Of a stretch of 64,000 bases of DNA, positions 33,652 through 45,764 are shown piece after piece. Every line of letters begins with the position of its first letter. Within the stretch, counting starts at the first letter, position 1. The stretch is taken from the NCBI RefSeq assembly GCF_018143015.1, contig NC_054746.1, positions 16,731,532 to 16,795,531 on the forward strand. The letters run 5' to 3'. The notes below the pieces were generated by a model that was not told where the DNA came from, ran no database searches, and saw only the letters and a list, made by a program, of their open reading frames with translations. Both the position numbers and the translations under genes were made by a program. This stretch comes from Lytechinus variegatus. Its lineage: Eukaryota > Echinodermata > Echinoidea > Temnopleuroida > Toxopneustidae.

Positions 33652-36600
33652 CTGCTTAGAATGAGAAAGCAAATGGAGAATCTCACGTTAATACACCTGC
33701 CTCATGAATTTCGAAGGATCACATGATGACGGGGGAACATCGCAAACAATTCAAATTTTATTCAATCAAGAATCCAACCAAAATGGATGCTTTGAAAGAA
33801 ACACGACATCAAAGTTGATCCTACCGACTTGTAACAATATAACATAATCAAGACTTTAAACAATCTCCTCACACAGATCATTAAAATTTTACAGACAGGT
33901 CAATTTTGAGAAGTTTTCAATGAAGACCAGCCTGCTGCCCACAGTACTACTACAATGTACCTGCAGATGACCCACCGACCACTCATCGGCCAACCGACCA
34001 GCATCCAATGAGAGACTGGACAGTCATTGAATGGGTCAAAGGTCAAAGTAGACTCAAAACTTTTATCACAAATCGACCAGCCACTGATCAGTGACGTTAT
34101 TCTTCTTCAAATTCTCTTCTTGCTCATACAATAAGTTTCTAAACCCCCTTGAAACCTCCTTTCCTGAGAGATTTATTTGTCATCCAATTTAAGAAATATC
34201 TATCAAGGTTTCTCACCTGGTGTTATTGTCCGCATGAAAGAATACATCATCAGGAGCATCCAGCCAGCTGATTGGTCGTTTCCTCCGAGATAGGGGATCC
34301 CCCTGTCAAACATAATACACAACATTATTAGAAGGGATAAATAAATCACAAATCTTATCATATAAATCGATCCCCATCTTTTGTTTATCTTTTAACTACT
34401 ATTCAGAATAATCTCAGGACATGAAAAGGGAGTTAGTGGATGGAGTGAAACAATTTTGTTTATTTATTGAATGAATGAAATTTCAGACTATTCTACGAAT
34501 ATGTGTTAGTAAAGGACAAAGAAAAGTTTCAAACTGACCTGACCCACTTCTCTCAGTTTTCCATCTTCATCATATTCAGCTTTACAGAGATAGAGAGAGA
34601 GCAAATAAAAAAAAAGAAATTAATTAGTCTTGTGACTACCACGGATTTGTTCATATTTTATGGTATTGAATGAGCAGAGCTAAAAAGATGACCTTTATTT
34701 ATTGAAATAGTCAGATATAGAATGCTTACTATTATGTCTTATACACAGAGTAATATTTTTTAAATGTTATAATCACACAAGCTTAATTGTTACAAAAGCC
34801 TAAATATGGTAACTTTATATGAAAAATGATGGGAAATGAATAAAATCCTATTTTGGAATACATTAAAATTACTAGATCTTCAGGAATATAATATAGCACT
34901 GATTTTAATTGGCAAATATCATGTATAGAAGTGATCTTATCAACTTTGACTTTTAAAAAATATACACATGGGTTTACAATGGATAATATATTATTCAAAG
35001 TTTGATTTGATATATACCCTATTCAATTTATCTAGAATAAAATAAATATGATACAAACAAGATTTGATATTTTATATAAACAAGAAAATAAGTATTGTAG
35101 ATTGAAAGGATGTTTTGAATGTTTCCTCTTATTGAAAGTGATCATCAATCTTACTTCTTCTGTATTGACGAGGTGCCGATATGGTGGTACGTTTAGTCTG
35201 TGGTCCCTCTGCGAGTACAAGGTGAACAAAAAAGGAGATATTTCTTGTTTCAATTCATTTTCTTACTTTTATAAATTCATTGTAAGAATACATGTATCTT
35301 ATCAGTCTTCAAATAATCATATTTCAGGATTTCAATAGCTTCAGTGGCTCCACTGGAGTGCTTTACAATCTTACAAATTTCATGATTCTGACACTACAAT
35401 ATTCTACTTAAATATGAATATAAACTAATGATGATGATAACAACTGCCTATGTAGCACATATCACAACAATAAAAATCAAGTCTCTATGCACTATGTATG
35501 CTAGAATTACAACATATACATTTAAACTGCAATAATTCATATCAAATTGCATTAAAATAGAGACAAATTTCGAATCTTCAACTCAACATATCTTTCTACA
35601 ATATTTCTAAATTCATAGCGATTGTACATTCAATTAGAGAAATTTGACTAAGAAGTAAATTTGCATTATATGTTCTCTATAATAGCTAAACTGTTAAGAA
35701 CTGTCCACTTGTGCATATGCAAATGAGGAAAGAGAGACAATAAGATTGGTAACATAAACTCTTACATCACTTCCAATGAATACTGTTCACATGACAATAT
35801 TTTTCACAAAGGGGTAAATAATATCAAAGTGAACCTATGTACAATATTTCAGTAAATAAACGACATCTCAAATAAAAATAAATCTCATACAGTATTGGTT
35901 AACAGTGCATGACTTTCAAAGACTCATTCCCTATGGTCTGAACACACCCCAAAACTGAGAAACATAGCCAACATTTTTATTTTAAGGGTAAAAGGTGTAC
36001 ATCGTTTTGACTAAATCATCACCTACATCCAATATCATGGACCCCAAAAGATGGTAGCAAACGACCAAATGGCGAAAATGCCCACATACCTATAGGACAA
36101 CATCCACTATGACAAATTGGATCAATTTCAACTGGTTTTTAACAGACCTCCACTTACAGTTTTTTGTGTTAAGCAGCACAGCATATTTCTCAATGAAGAT
36201 ATGATGGTGACTAGGACCTTTTGTTTTTGGAGACTCTTGCACTGCTAACATTTACCTTGATAGTTTATAAATACCTTTTCGTTTCTTTTCTTCCCTACCT
36301 CCATTGTCATCAAGCTGTCGCTTTCTGATGTTTGGAGTTAGTGTGCCAACGGGATTGGTCAGCTGAGGGCGTACGTTACCGTTTGGTGTTGGGCGCTCTG
36401 AAAAAAGCACATAGAGAACAAAAATTCTTTAAAATTCAAAATAAAATTCCATTCACAAAAAAAAACACATATAAATCACTTTACAGATTACAAAATTGAA
36501 CATGAATGAATATATATCTAGAACCAGAAACAAAATATAATAACCCCTACATAATTGAAAAAGAGCATATAAAAACTTTATATGAAATGAACAAAGACAT

Positions 36601-39600
36601 ACAAAAATATAACAAAATCAGTAGTATTTGATAACTTATTTAAACATCTTCTGAAAAAGAGTATGCAACAATTACTGATGAGAAACTCTCATCAATGAAG
36701 CAACACAGAAAATGGGTTCTCGCACATGAGTAATTCATATTCACTTTCTTTGTCATAAAACAAGATCTGTATACATCACTGACAAAGCCATATGATAAGA
36801 GACTTACGAGGGACTGGTTTCTTTGGCCGATCCTGATCCAAGTTAGCCATGACGATATCTACCCTGGGCCAGACCTTTGGCTTCAGCTTCGGCATAGTGG
36901 GGATAACACCGGGTGTTAGCTGATTCTGACCTATTAAGGACAAACATACAAACAAACATAATATGCATACAATGTGTATTAGATCTTGCAAATCATGAAG
37001 ACATGAAACTTCAAGGAAAAGTGCATCAAGTATAGAAAACACAGTAAGAACTATATCAAGAAACAAGTGCAGGAAGTAAGCAAGAAGTCGGTCCATCATC
37101 TCTTTGCCTCCCCTTGTAAAATGTGACATTTAGTATTAAGCGAGCAAGTCAAATTATTCAAACAAACACTAGAAAATAAGTTGTTCTTCTACCAGTAACT
37201 GGGTGTTTCGGCCCATTATGAGCTATACTCTCTCTTGGTGGTGGGCCAGCAGTACACCATCTACCATATAAGATTGTATGACTATATGAATGAAAAAGAG
37301 ACATACAACTCTTAAGCACAAGAGACATGGGTTATTAATGATACAAATGCATTATTGTTTGAATTGTTGTCCTCAATTCTCATGGGTGTATGCATACTGA
37401 GGATGAAAGCGAACCCCCCCCCAAAAAAAAAGGATCATTGATCCACTTGATAAGGTTTTATTTGTTTTTCACTAAAAAAGCATTTGTATATCAGGTGGTT
37501 GGGTGTGTATACTCACATTCCTGTTTGACAGCAGCTACGTTGATGGGATCAAACGGGCACCTAGCAACGTGAGGTAGATTGAGCATGTTCTTACAGAGGA
37601 ACCGAGAGAGACGTGTGAGTGGGGTGGTGACCAGCATGAACGCCTGCCTGGTCTTGAGGGACAGAGCCCTCGGGTTGCTGGTGCGTATGGTCAGACCGTG
37701 CACCGTCTGGCAGTGGCGTGCTAGGTGTGCCTTCAGTTTAAATTCCTGAAAAAAAGAAATGCAATATGACTTTTTGCAATTCTGTAATCAAATACATAAG
37801 CACTGCTAAGGCCTTGTAACACAAAAGACTTGTGATTGATTGCAATATGACAGAACTGTTCTGATTGGTTCCTGCTCTGTGCTTTGAACAACATGTGCAT
37901 GTCACAATGATCTTAATTAGCCACTGCCATTTAGTGATTCAAGCCAACCTATATGAAACAAATCTCTGGTGGTATATTTAATTGTATTCAAATTGCATTC
38001 ATGATTGCTTTCCACAACTTGTTTGATTACATACCGGAGCTGCCAACCCAAAGAGCATTGCAGTATTTAAAAAGCTGGAAATCAGTAGTTTGGTAATGAA
38101 ATCTTTATTTTCAAAGAAATACCATAGGACAACACATAGAACTGAAACTTTAGAAATCAGATTTTTGCATGAAACCATCGCTATTCTTCTCATTTTTCTG
38201 TACTAATTCTTAAAAATCATTACTAATTCGTAGCTCTAACATACATGTATCATAATTTCTTGAATATCTTATGAAATTGAATAGAATAATTTTACTGAGC
38301 CTAAGATAATTCAGCATAGAGATTGTCAGTCTGAATAGAATGAGATGATCCCACCTTGCCACATCCGCTTATAGTACAGCAGAACGGCCGATGCATCCCG
38401 GACAAGGGCATGGGAGGGCGCTCTGTACGGTTTCTAAGGTTACCAGGACGCTCACCATCTGTACAACAATAATAAAACATATCAGTAGTGCACTTTGTGC
38501 TTGCGTTCTATCGGTTTTATATTGATATGTAAACAATTCATATCCAGTTTGTGTAAATATATTTTTCATCTTTAACATACAAGTCCCCTTTCTTGGCCAT
38601 CAAAGTATTCATCATTACTACAAATTAAGTTTAACTATTGTCATTTTTTCTTTTGAATGGATGGAATTCATACATTACATCAAGATATTCATAATTAGCA
38701 CAAAATAGGTATCAACTATAAACTATGTTTTTACAGGAATTATAATAGCAAAAATATCTTGCATTTATAAGGCTCTGATTATCTGGCTGCCTATTTAATG
38801 GTGCACTGTATATTTCCAGGCTTCATATCTAGCTGCTAAAGGCGCTTGGTGCTTTAAAGGAATCAATCTTGGAATTATCCATTAGCTGAAAGTGTATTGA
38901 CTCACCAAGTCTAGTGGGCATTTTGAGTCCACCACATTTCTTCCAGTAAACCCAGCATGTAGCACAGAGTCTACACTGCATGTTGGCAGGACCCCATGAA
39001 TACCATTGAAATGAGTTGCTTGCTGTATGGAGATAACAGATAAATACAAACGTTAATGCCCTGTTATTTCATTTTTGTAGAATCAATGTGACAGTAGCCT
39101 ATTAAATAATAATTTTTACAATAAAGAATCAAAATAGCTATTTTTTTTCTTATTTAGTAAAGCAATACACAATACTAGAGCTTAAAGTTATATTTTAATA
39201 TAATTGCTAAAATCATTTTTTTTATTGATTAAAACAATGAACCACAATAGTATTCAAGACATTTTGATTAAGGTCACAAAACATGTCAATTTCAAAGCAC
39301 TATTCCATGTCCATATTTTCAAATGCATTCAAATTGTAATTAAGACAAAGTGAAGTTACGAAAATATGCTTTAAATCATCATAACTCAAAATTCTCCACT
39401 TTAAATCAACCCAAGATGATGGCAAGATCTAATAACTCATTTCCAGGAATATCACACCAATCAACTGCTTGTAATCATAATCATCAGCCAATTGTAATTG
39501 TACCTGTACCTGTATTTGTATTTGTACTATAATTGCAACTGCAATTGCAATTTATTGTAAATACTAATTACGATCACAGAAATCACTTACCATGGCAGCT

Positions 39601-42600
39601 CTCACAAGCCCTAGCACAAGGCTGAACCTGAGGTGGGCCTTGGCCTAAAGGGTTGCCTCCGGCTATTAGTCCACTAGGGCGGTTTCCAAGGTTGGATGCT
39701 ACATTGATCTGATTAGGATTTGGTTTGTTGCTGAAAAAAAGATAGAAAGCAAATAGAATTACGAAGTCGTAAAATAATACTGTACATTAAAAAATTATCA
39801 TAGTGGTTGACAGATTTTTTCCTATTTCCTATTTTGAAGTTGTTCATAGCATAGTTTGATTTGATACACTGATTTTGTTTCACAGTCGTACATAATATGA
39901 TAATCACATTAACATAAACATAATTTTTTACTTTCATAAAATCATAACACACTTAGTTCTTGCCCAAGATTTAAAAAAAAAACTAATTGCTTAAGTCAAT
40001 GCATGCAGACAAGTGATGTAGTGGTTCAAAGCTCTGCTTTTTACATAGGTTGCCCTTCATATTCTCATCTTATTGATATATCTGTCTCCAATCCAAACGT
40101 TCAATTCTATAACATTTGTCTGATTTATTATGAATTATGGTGATATATTGTATTATTTTATCATTAATGATTTACTGTCTTTCGATGGACATTACATTGT
40201 ACATTGTATTTGATATTTTATGAGATATGGAAATAAACCAAACATTGCAAAAACAAATCAAAAGGTAATTTTTCTTATATCAACTTGTTTGCTACTTCAA
40301 TTCAAAATTGATAATGGTCACTCCTGTCTGATAATTAAAATCTAAATCTGAAAGTAATCATACTTATTTCAACTTACTATGTAGGTATGTAAACTTGCTT
40401 GAGTTTGCTTTCAGCCTCTGCAGCCTTGAGTCGCTTCTGTTGTACATATCTATCTGTGGTCTTCCACATGTAGTAATATTCTACAATGCTTTTTAAAGAT
40501 TTCCATGGCAACTGTAATTATCCACAAAGAATAAATAAAATATCAATTTATGACACCATTATATGTTTGGTATCTGATACCTTCTTATTAACATACATTA
40601 CAATAAGAGATAAGTCTCTATGAACATCTTATAGAGATTTATTCAATCCGAAACCTTACATTGAGGGGGGGGTCAAACTTCATTTTATAACTAAGTAACC
40701 TCACCAAAGAAAATAAAATTTTTTTAAAATCAATTTGCTTGGCTCCTGAAGAGATCAAAGAAAAGGACATCATAAGAGCATGCAAAGACATGTCTGCATT
40801 AGAGAGACAAATAACGCAATAAAATGCATTTCTGCTAACGAGCAACACTTAAACGCAATTACTTACAAAGTCTTGTCTGATATCATTGAAGTCTTTGCCA
40901 TATTTTTCTAGAGCCTCTTCGAAGAGATTGGCTTCTGAAGCTGACCATTCCTCCAGCTGGTCTCTACAGATGACCGGTCCACCAGCCGGAACCAAGATGG
41001 CCATAGCTTTGGCCAGCTCATACGCCTGCTGATGAAGGACATCCATGGCATGGAACTATACGAGATAAGAAAACGATATTGTTAAAATCAACAGACTCAT
41101 AATAATATCACAGAAAGCATCTGTTTATTCCATTACAACATGCTTTAAAATATGTTTCTCTTTTCTGATATTGAAGGTCAGAAATATAGTCATAAAGCCG
41201 GGGTGGTGTCTCATAAAGCAGCATGTAAAGATTTTTCGGAGCATGTTCTTAGCTGCTAAGTCAGCTACACAGGCGCAAGAAATGGTCAACAGTTGTGCAT
41301 CAAATCATCCATAATTTACCAACAGTTTATGAAACACCCACCAGGCAATGTTTACCAAATTATCAAAATGACTTAGGGAGCAAGTCCTGTAAACCAAGGA
41401 AATCTAATAAGTAACAGGGCACTACAAAAAAATATCTATCCATACTGATTATGGATGAAGTATCAAAGTACAGTGTCAGCACTATATAAGATTATGAAAT
41501 AGATCATACAATTCTGACTGATTATAAATCGTGGATGAGGATTCAGATACATGACATCTTCATTAACGAGTGCTGTAATGTTAGGTGAGCTTCAAAGAGA
41601 AGTTTGATTCAAGCTTACTAATGTTATATCTCTTGATGCTGCAGCAGCACTCATATGAAGACTTGGTTGACGGATCGAACTACTGCAGTCAAGTGCACGA
41701 CCAAAGGTTCCAACAGACCTGCATTGAATTATCCAAAATCATATTTTCATAACGTTACCAATATATGTATATGTGCATTCATTGTAAGAGCACTATAATG
41801 ATGCTAATGCTGTATTATATCATAATAAAATAATTGTTACTTATTTTAAATGGGAATTGGACCCACCTTGCTAGAACCAGGAACTGATCAATGCTTCTAT
41901 CATTCATGCAGTGTTCCGGGTTCCATGTCAGAGCCTCGAGACTAGAAAGGTCACGACCATCCGATTCACCTGATGAGGGCAAAGAGATTGTGAAGGTGGG
42001 CATAGACAGTACGAATAGTGTGTACATATGAGAGTATACGAGATATGGAGAACAAATTCTCATGGCATCAAAAAGCAATTTAGATTCAATATCCATTCAA
42101 TAAACCAATGCAAACACATACCCTTGTGCTGGCTGCTGACTGTCCTCAGTCTAGGTAACAATGTATGCAATTTGTGATTGAGCACTGAAATTATGAACTG
42201 ACCAAATTCTAAATGCACAAATATGATAAGTTTCAGCAAAATAAAAAATAAAATCACAACTACATATTTGGAGATGTTTTTAGAGCTTATGACAATCCTT
42301 TCATGTATACTTCAATAGATGATACTAATGTAGTGCACGATTTTTAGTGTTGATGATGATGATGCATATATATACAGCAAGAATTCTATAAATCAATCAT
42401 AACACTTGAAGATATATAGTACTGAACATATTGCCATAGACCTATAATGTTACCATTACAGTGAGTAAAATAATAATGAATTTAAATATAGAATTGCAGA
42501 CTGTACCTTCTTTGAGGAGTGGAGTGACATCAGCTTGGTAGCGAGAACCAACTCTGATCTCTCCTTTATCTGCAAGCAAAGTCTTCTGTTGTGGGTCATA

Positions 42601-45600
42601 CACCAAGGAATAGAAGAATGCATCCTACAAAGGCACAAAACAAGTAAAGGTGGAAATTGATAAGATTGTAAGTTGGGAAAATAGTAAAATCTTGAAAATA
42701 TGATTTACAAGAGAAATGAAAGAGTAGATAGATCTTCAGAATATGTTAATCACCAGAAATTGCAAAATGCTTGTGGCTCATGTATATGTCAGCTTTACTG
42801 TCAAGTTCTTCATAACCAATCCCTAATCTACATTAACTACCATTATATACCATTTTGCACTGCAAGGCAAACGGAAATGTATATGTCAATAGTTCAATAT
42901 AAACAGAAATAGTGCTATCAATGGCCAACTACACAGTATATACCAAATATATGTATCATGCTTTACAACTAAATGCGATTATATACTCCAAAATAAGTCT
43001 TGTATTTAATAGACCTGGATCCTGTTGTATGAAAGTTACTTTTATGGTAACTTTGCCATCCAATTGTAACTTACCATGGTTACAGTCTTCAACAGCCAAT
43101 CAGCATCAAGGATTTCAGGGAAGTTATCATTGGATGGCAAAGCTACTGAATAGTTACTTTTAGGCATCTATGGGCCCCTACTTAGAACTTACATCTTTTG
43201 ACAAGTACGAGAGGAGACTCTCTGTCTCATTGAGCAGGGTGACTGTACATTTTCCTCTGATGTGTGTGGCTGGAAGTGTTTCTAACTGACGGGATAAGAA
43301 CAGTTCACGATGTTTCAACTGATGACGTTGCTTCTCATTTAACTCTTCCAAAGCCTCCTCTTGTTCTTCCTCCAAAGCCACTGTAAAAGAAAAAAAATGA
43401 ATGGGGAAAATCATAAACACTGTCTAAAAATAAAGATATGAAACCATCAAGCTACATGTATACAAAACGATAAACCGGTATGTGGTTAAATAGCTTGTGA
43501 ATTGTTTTATTCACATATACTGTTAGCAGAATGTTCAGAAAAATCAATAATTTTAATCATAATCAAAATGTCTTTTTTTATAATGGAAAAAAAAGTAAAA
43601 TGTACATAAATTTCATCATTCATATTGAATAGTTTATTTTCAAACTTACTTGCATGTTTATCAGCAAGCTGGATGAGTGAGTTGGGAATGTCTCTACGGC
43701 GATAGAAACATACCACTTTGGCCTCCACATTGCCGCTGGCAGTCTGAAATAATGAAATATCAAATACAGCACCATGAATTTTTTTTCATAAAAATATTGT
43801 AGCAAATCACATAATATCACTGAAGACATACATGGAAATTAACGGATCAATGTTCCAAATTCAAATAGGAAATAAAATTACCACATGTGAAAATTTCAAT
43901 TGCAAAAACCCCAAATCCCTACAATTCAAGATGACTTACAGGGTGTATATCTTACATAAGATTGCTTATTTGTATCACAATAACTTGCAAAATACTGAGA
44001 AAACTTAATTTTTACAATTAAAGAGTTATATTTTATGCTTCTTTTGCTTCAAGTAGTGCAAATCAAAAAGCTACAGCAAGTCTCCACTTAGAAATGATTT
44101 ACACAATACAACCACCATGCAACATAGCATAAATATACAGTATTTACATCCATATTTTGCACTGCTACATGGCACAATAATTTTCAAGTTTGTGTTCTTT
44201 CATTTACGGTTTTCTTTAAAAATTATTTGACACTTACTTTCTCATTTCACTATACAATCAGTTTACAATAAAATTACTAAGGAAAAAAATATTTTCAATG
44301 GTATACGTGTATATTCAAGTGCTAATGTACAGTTGCTTTTACAATGTACTATTCACAGTGGTAGAAGCAGAAATATAAAAAAAAATAATAAAACATACTT
44401 TGTTGAGTTCTTCAATCCTGCGAATAAGATATGGCTGTGAAGATGATGTCTCAAAGTAGACATAATCTGTAATACACAAAATAAATGACAATATTTATTT
44501 TAATAATATTAATAAGAGCAATAATAATTCTAGCTAAACAAGTGTATAAAATGCAATCCAATTTTAATTTTCAAATTTATTTCCAAGTTTGGCTTTCAGA
44601 GTTTGCAATGATTAGCTTACATGACATCATGCTGATTCGCATATCCCAGTGAAAGAAATCAACTGCTGGACCTACCTACCCCCCCCCCCCCATAAAAAAA
44701 AAGTTGTCCTAAAAATAAGATAAATCTACATGGGAGGGGAATCTACCATTGGAAAAAAAATATTGTGTGAAACTGAAAATGAGAAAAGTTTTAAAAAAAA
44801 AGGGGGGGGGGGGTTGAGGAATCTGAATACGGCCGAATCAGAAAAAGTAGATCTAGTTCAAGACTTTGTCTAAAAATAGTGCAAAGATCCAACGTTGTGC
44901 ATATACATTCTAATATAATAAAAAATTTGTGGACTTCAGTTACATGAAAATAATTTACCCTTTGGGGGCTTGCATGGGGTGATAATCAGGCCTAGACAGA
45001 GAAAATAAGCAAGTTTCACCTCTAGTCCTGTTTACAAAAAAATTCAGTGTTGATTTTTTTTTATTCATTCAACGATTACCAAAATTTCATAAGTTTGAAA
45101 CAGAAACAAAAAAGAAACAAAACATGAAACACATGTAGGAAAGTCAGTCCAAGAAAAGGCCTAATTTTTAGATTAAGTGAATAACTAGAATTTGAGACAG
45201 TAAATTTTGAAACTATGATTTAAAAACTGAAACTTTGTGAAAGTGAAAATGAAAAAAATGAAATGAGAAAATGAAAAAAATAAAGATCCTGAAGAAAAAA
45301 TACAGAGAAAATAAATAATAATCAGCTGCACATACTTTGAAATGATACAAGAAAGGCAATGAAGAAAACTAGAATTCTCTACGTGCCTCGGTTTAAAAGT
45401 TAATAAGTTTAAAGGTTTAACGGATTAAGCGGCCCACGCTCCGCAACTCGACAACTAGGATTTGCTGCAAAATTGCACAAAATTACCAGGGATTCACAAA
45501 ATTTGGTTTCTATATGACTTTGACGAATTATATTGACATATTTTCAGTATAAGATCCATCATCATCGGCGTCCTCATGTCATGAAACGACGCGTCTTTTC

Positions 45601-45764
45601 CTTTCTTTGTGTTGGGCCCCGCTGCTAGTTAACTAAAACAAAATGGTGTCCGAATGGGCAAGACTAGCTCGTCGCGGCGGTGTGAAAAAGAGTCGCTGCA
45701 TGCCAAAAATACACATTTCTGCTCCCTTATACTCACCACCAACTCTATACATGTTAGCCGCCAT
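33483..45764 (-). CDS. MTA1: MTA (metastasis-associated protein), NuRD complex subunit
   Basis: Nineteen coding exons join without a phase error into 735 codons plus stop. MTA proteins are nuclear and build the histone deacetylase core of NuRD: ELM2-SANT binds HDAC1/2 and the C-terminal R motifs bind RBBP4/7. Visible domains are BAH from [15 protein letters not shown] (residues 1 to about 165), ELM2 from [12 protein letters not shown] (about 152-225), SANT from [19 protein letters not shown] to EYYYMWK (268-313), a GATA-type finger CxxC-x17-CxxC (C383, C386, C404, C407), a C2H2 finger (454-477), an MTA_R1-like block (about 492-537), and an R2-like block ([11 protein letters not shown] to RRLARRPW), with an acidic IVIDDD end. 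It is the likely single invertebrate co-orthologue of MTA1/2/3, so the symbol is generic. Confidence 0.95.
34217..34302 (-). CDS. MTA1: MTA exon 18
   Basis: Encodes [20 protein letters not shown] and FFHADNNT, the R2-type block; WxDAPDDVF is nearly invariant in the family. Donor GTGAGA. Confidence 0.94.
34539..34579 (-). CDS. MTA1: MTA exon 17 (microexon)
   Basis: 41 bases, [14 protein letters not shown]. The acceptor TGTAAAG is a little weak, but the phases on both sides require or allow it. Could be alternatively used. Confidence 0.75.
35155..35208 (-). CDS. MTA1: MTA exon 16
   Basis: 54 bases, [18 protein letters not shown], basic and low in order. The acceptor is CTCGCAG and the donor GTAAGA. 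It is a multiple of three and can be skipped without a frameshift. Confidence 0.78.
36275..36397 (-). CDS. MTA1: MTA exon 15
   Basis: Encodes [17 protein letters not shown] and a basic nuclear-signal-like REEKKRK at the end. The GTAGGG inside is an alternative donor; the GTATTT one keeps the frame to exon 16. Confidence 0.82.
36808..36930 (-). CDS. MTA1: MTA exon 14
   Basis: Encodes [19 protein letters not shown] and [20 protein letters not shown]. It joins exon 13 through a split Cys codon to give QEC, matching KAEC in vertebrate MTA. Confidence 0.88.
37517..37745 (-). CDS. MTA1: MTA exon 13: end of C2H2 finger and R1 block
   Basis: It starts [17 protein letters not shown], the second half of a C2H2 finger, then [20 protein letters not shown] and [14 protein letters not shown], the MTA_R1-type block that in vertebrates binds RBBP4. 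Confidence 0.94.
38355..38458 (-). CDS. MTA1: MTA exon 12: start of C2H2 finger
   Basis: Encodes [16 protein letters not shown] through [19 protein letters not shown] is shared with vertebrate MTA1; the CCTISGCGK end supplies both zinc cysteines (454, 459). Donor GTGGGA. Confidence 0.92.
38906..39022 (-). CDS. MTA1: MTA exon 11: GATA-type zinc finger
   Basis: Encodes [20 protein letters not shown] and [17 protein letters not shown]404 and C407 pair with C383 and C386 from exon 10. Confidence 0.96.
39591..39730 (-). CDS. MTA1: MTA exon 10
   Basis: Encodes [13 protein letters not shown], a Gly/Pro-rich linker and ARACESCH, the first CxxC of the GATA-type finger. YNKPNPNQI matches vertebrate MTA1. 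Confidence 0.95.
40378..40511 (-). CDS. MTA1: MTA exon 9: SANT C-terminal half
   Basis: Encodes [20 protein letters not shown] and [26 protein letters not shown] is the SANT third helix signature; the region after it is a helical linker. Confidence 0.96.
40867..41055 (-). CDS. MTA1: MTA exon 8: SANT N-terminal half
   Basis: Encodes [32 protein letters not shown] and [20 protein letters not shown]. Nearly identical to vertebrate MTA in the HDAC-binding interface. Confidence 0.97.
41201..41340. mobile_element. Short MITE-like foldback in MTA intron
   Basis: GGGTGGTGTCTCATAAA at the left and TTTATGAAACACCC at the right are inverted; about 110 bases lie between. The ends resemble those at 61024 and 62513. 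Confidence 0.6.
41619..41718 (-). CDS. MTA1: MTA exon 7: ELM2 end
   Basis: Encodes [20 protein letters not shown] and [13 protein letters not shown]; the serine/alanine cluster before SANT is a family hallmark. Confidence 0.95.
41867..41969 (-). CDS. MTA1: MTA exon 6: ELM2
   Basis: Encodes [20 protein letters not shown] and [13 protein letters not shown]-x-P..L-D-QFL spacing is that of ELM2 domains. Donor GTGGGT. Confidence 0.94.
42507..42624 (-). CDS. MTA1: MTA exon 5: BAH end, ELM2 start
   Basis: Encodes [20 protein letters not shown] and [19 protein letters not shown], matching [28 protein letters not shown] sequence in vertebrate MTA. Confidence 0.96.
43016..43177. mobile_element. Foldback fragment in MTA intron 4
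   Basis: GGTAACTTTGCCATCCAAT and ATTGGATGGCAAAGCTACT form inverted arms around a loop containing AGCCAATCAGCATC; it ends near GGGCCCC. Similar inner sequence occurs at 28130 and 55620. Confidence 0.55.
43193..43380 (-). CDS. MTA1: MTA exon 4: BAH middle
   Basis: Encodes an acidic insert ([17 protein letters not shown]) then [20 protein letters not shown] and [17 protein letters not shown]. The C-terminal half is highly conserved; the Glu-rich start varies among MTA genes. Confidence 0.96.
43650..43743 (-). CDS. MTA1: MTA exon 3: BAH
   Basis: Encodes [20 protein letters not shown] and [11 protein letters not shown], matching the vertebrate BAH core. Confidence 0.96.
44399..44466 (-). CDS. 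MTA1: MTA exon 2: BAH
   Basis: Encodes [20 protein letters not shown] and LNK. Acceptor ATTACAG, donor GTATGT. Confidence 0.95.
45737..45764 (-). CDS. MTA1: MTA exon 1, coding part
   Basis: MAANMYRVG plus one base of the next codon, donor GTGAGT. This start is the conserved MTA N-terminus. The 5' UTR continues to higher coordinates, through a CG-containing stretch to about 45880. Confidence 0.94.

Noticed and set aside
37186..37270. Possible extra MTA exon on the minus strand
   Set aside because: Exons 13 and 14 join in frame without it, giving the conserved QEC, and no acceptor/donor pair keeps the phase.
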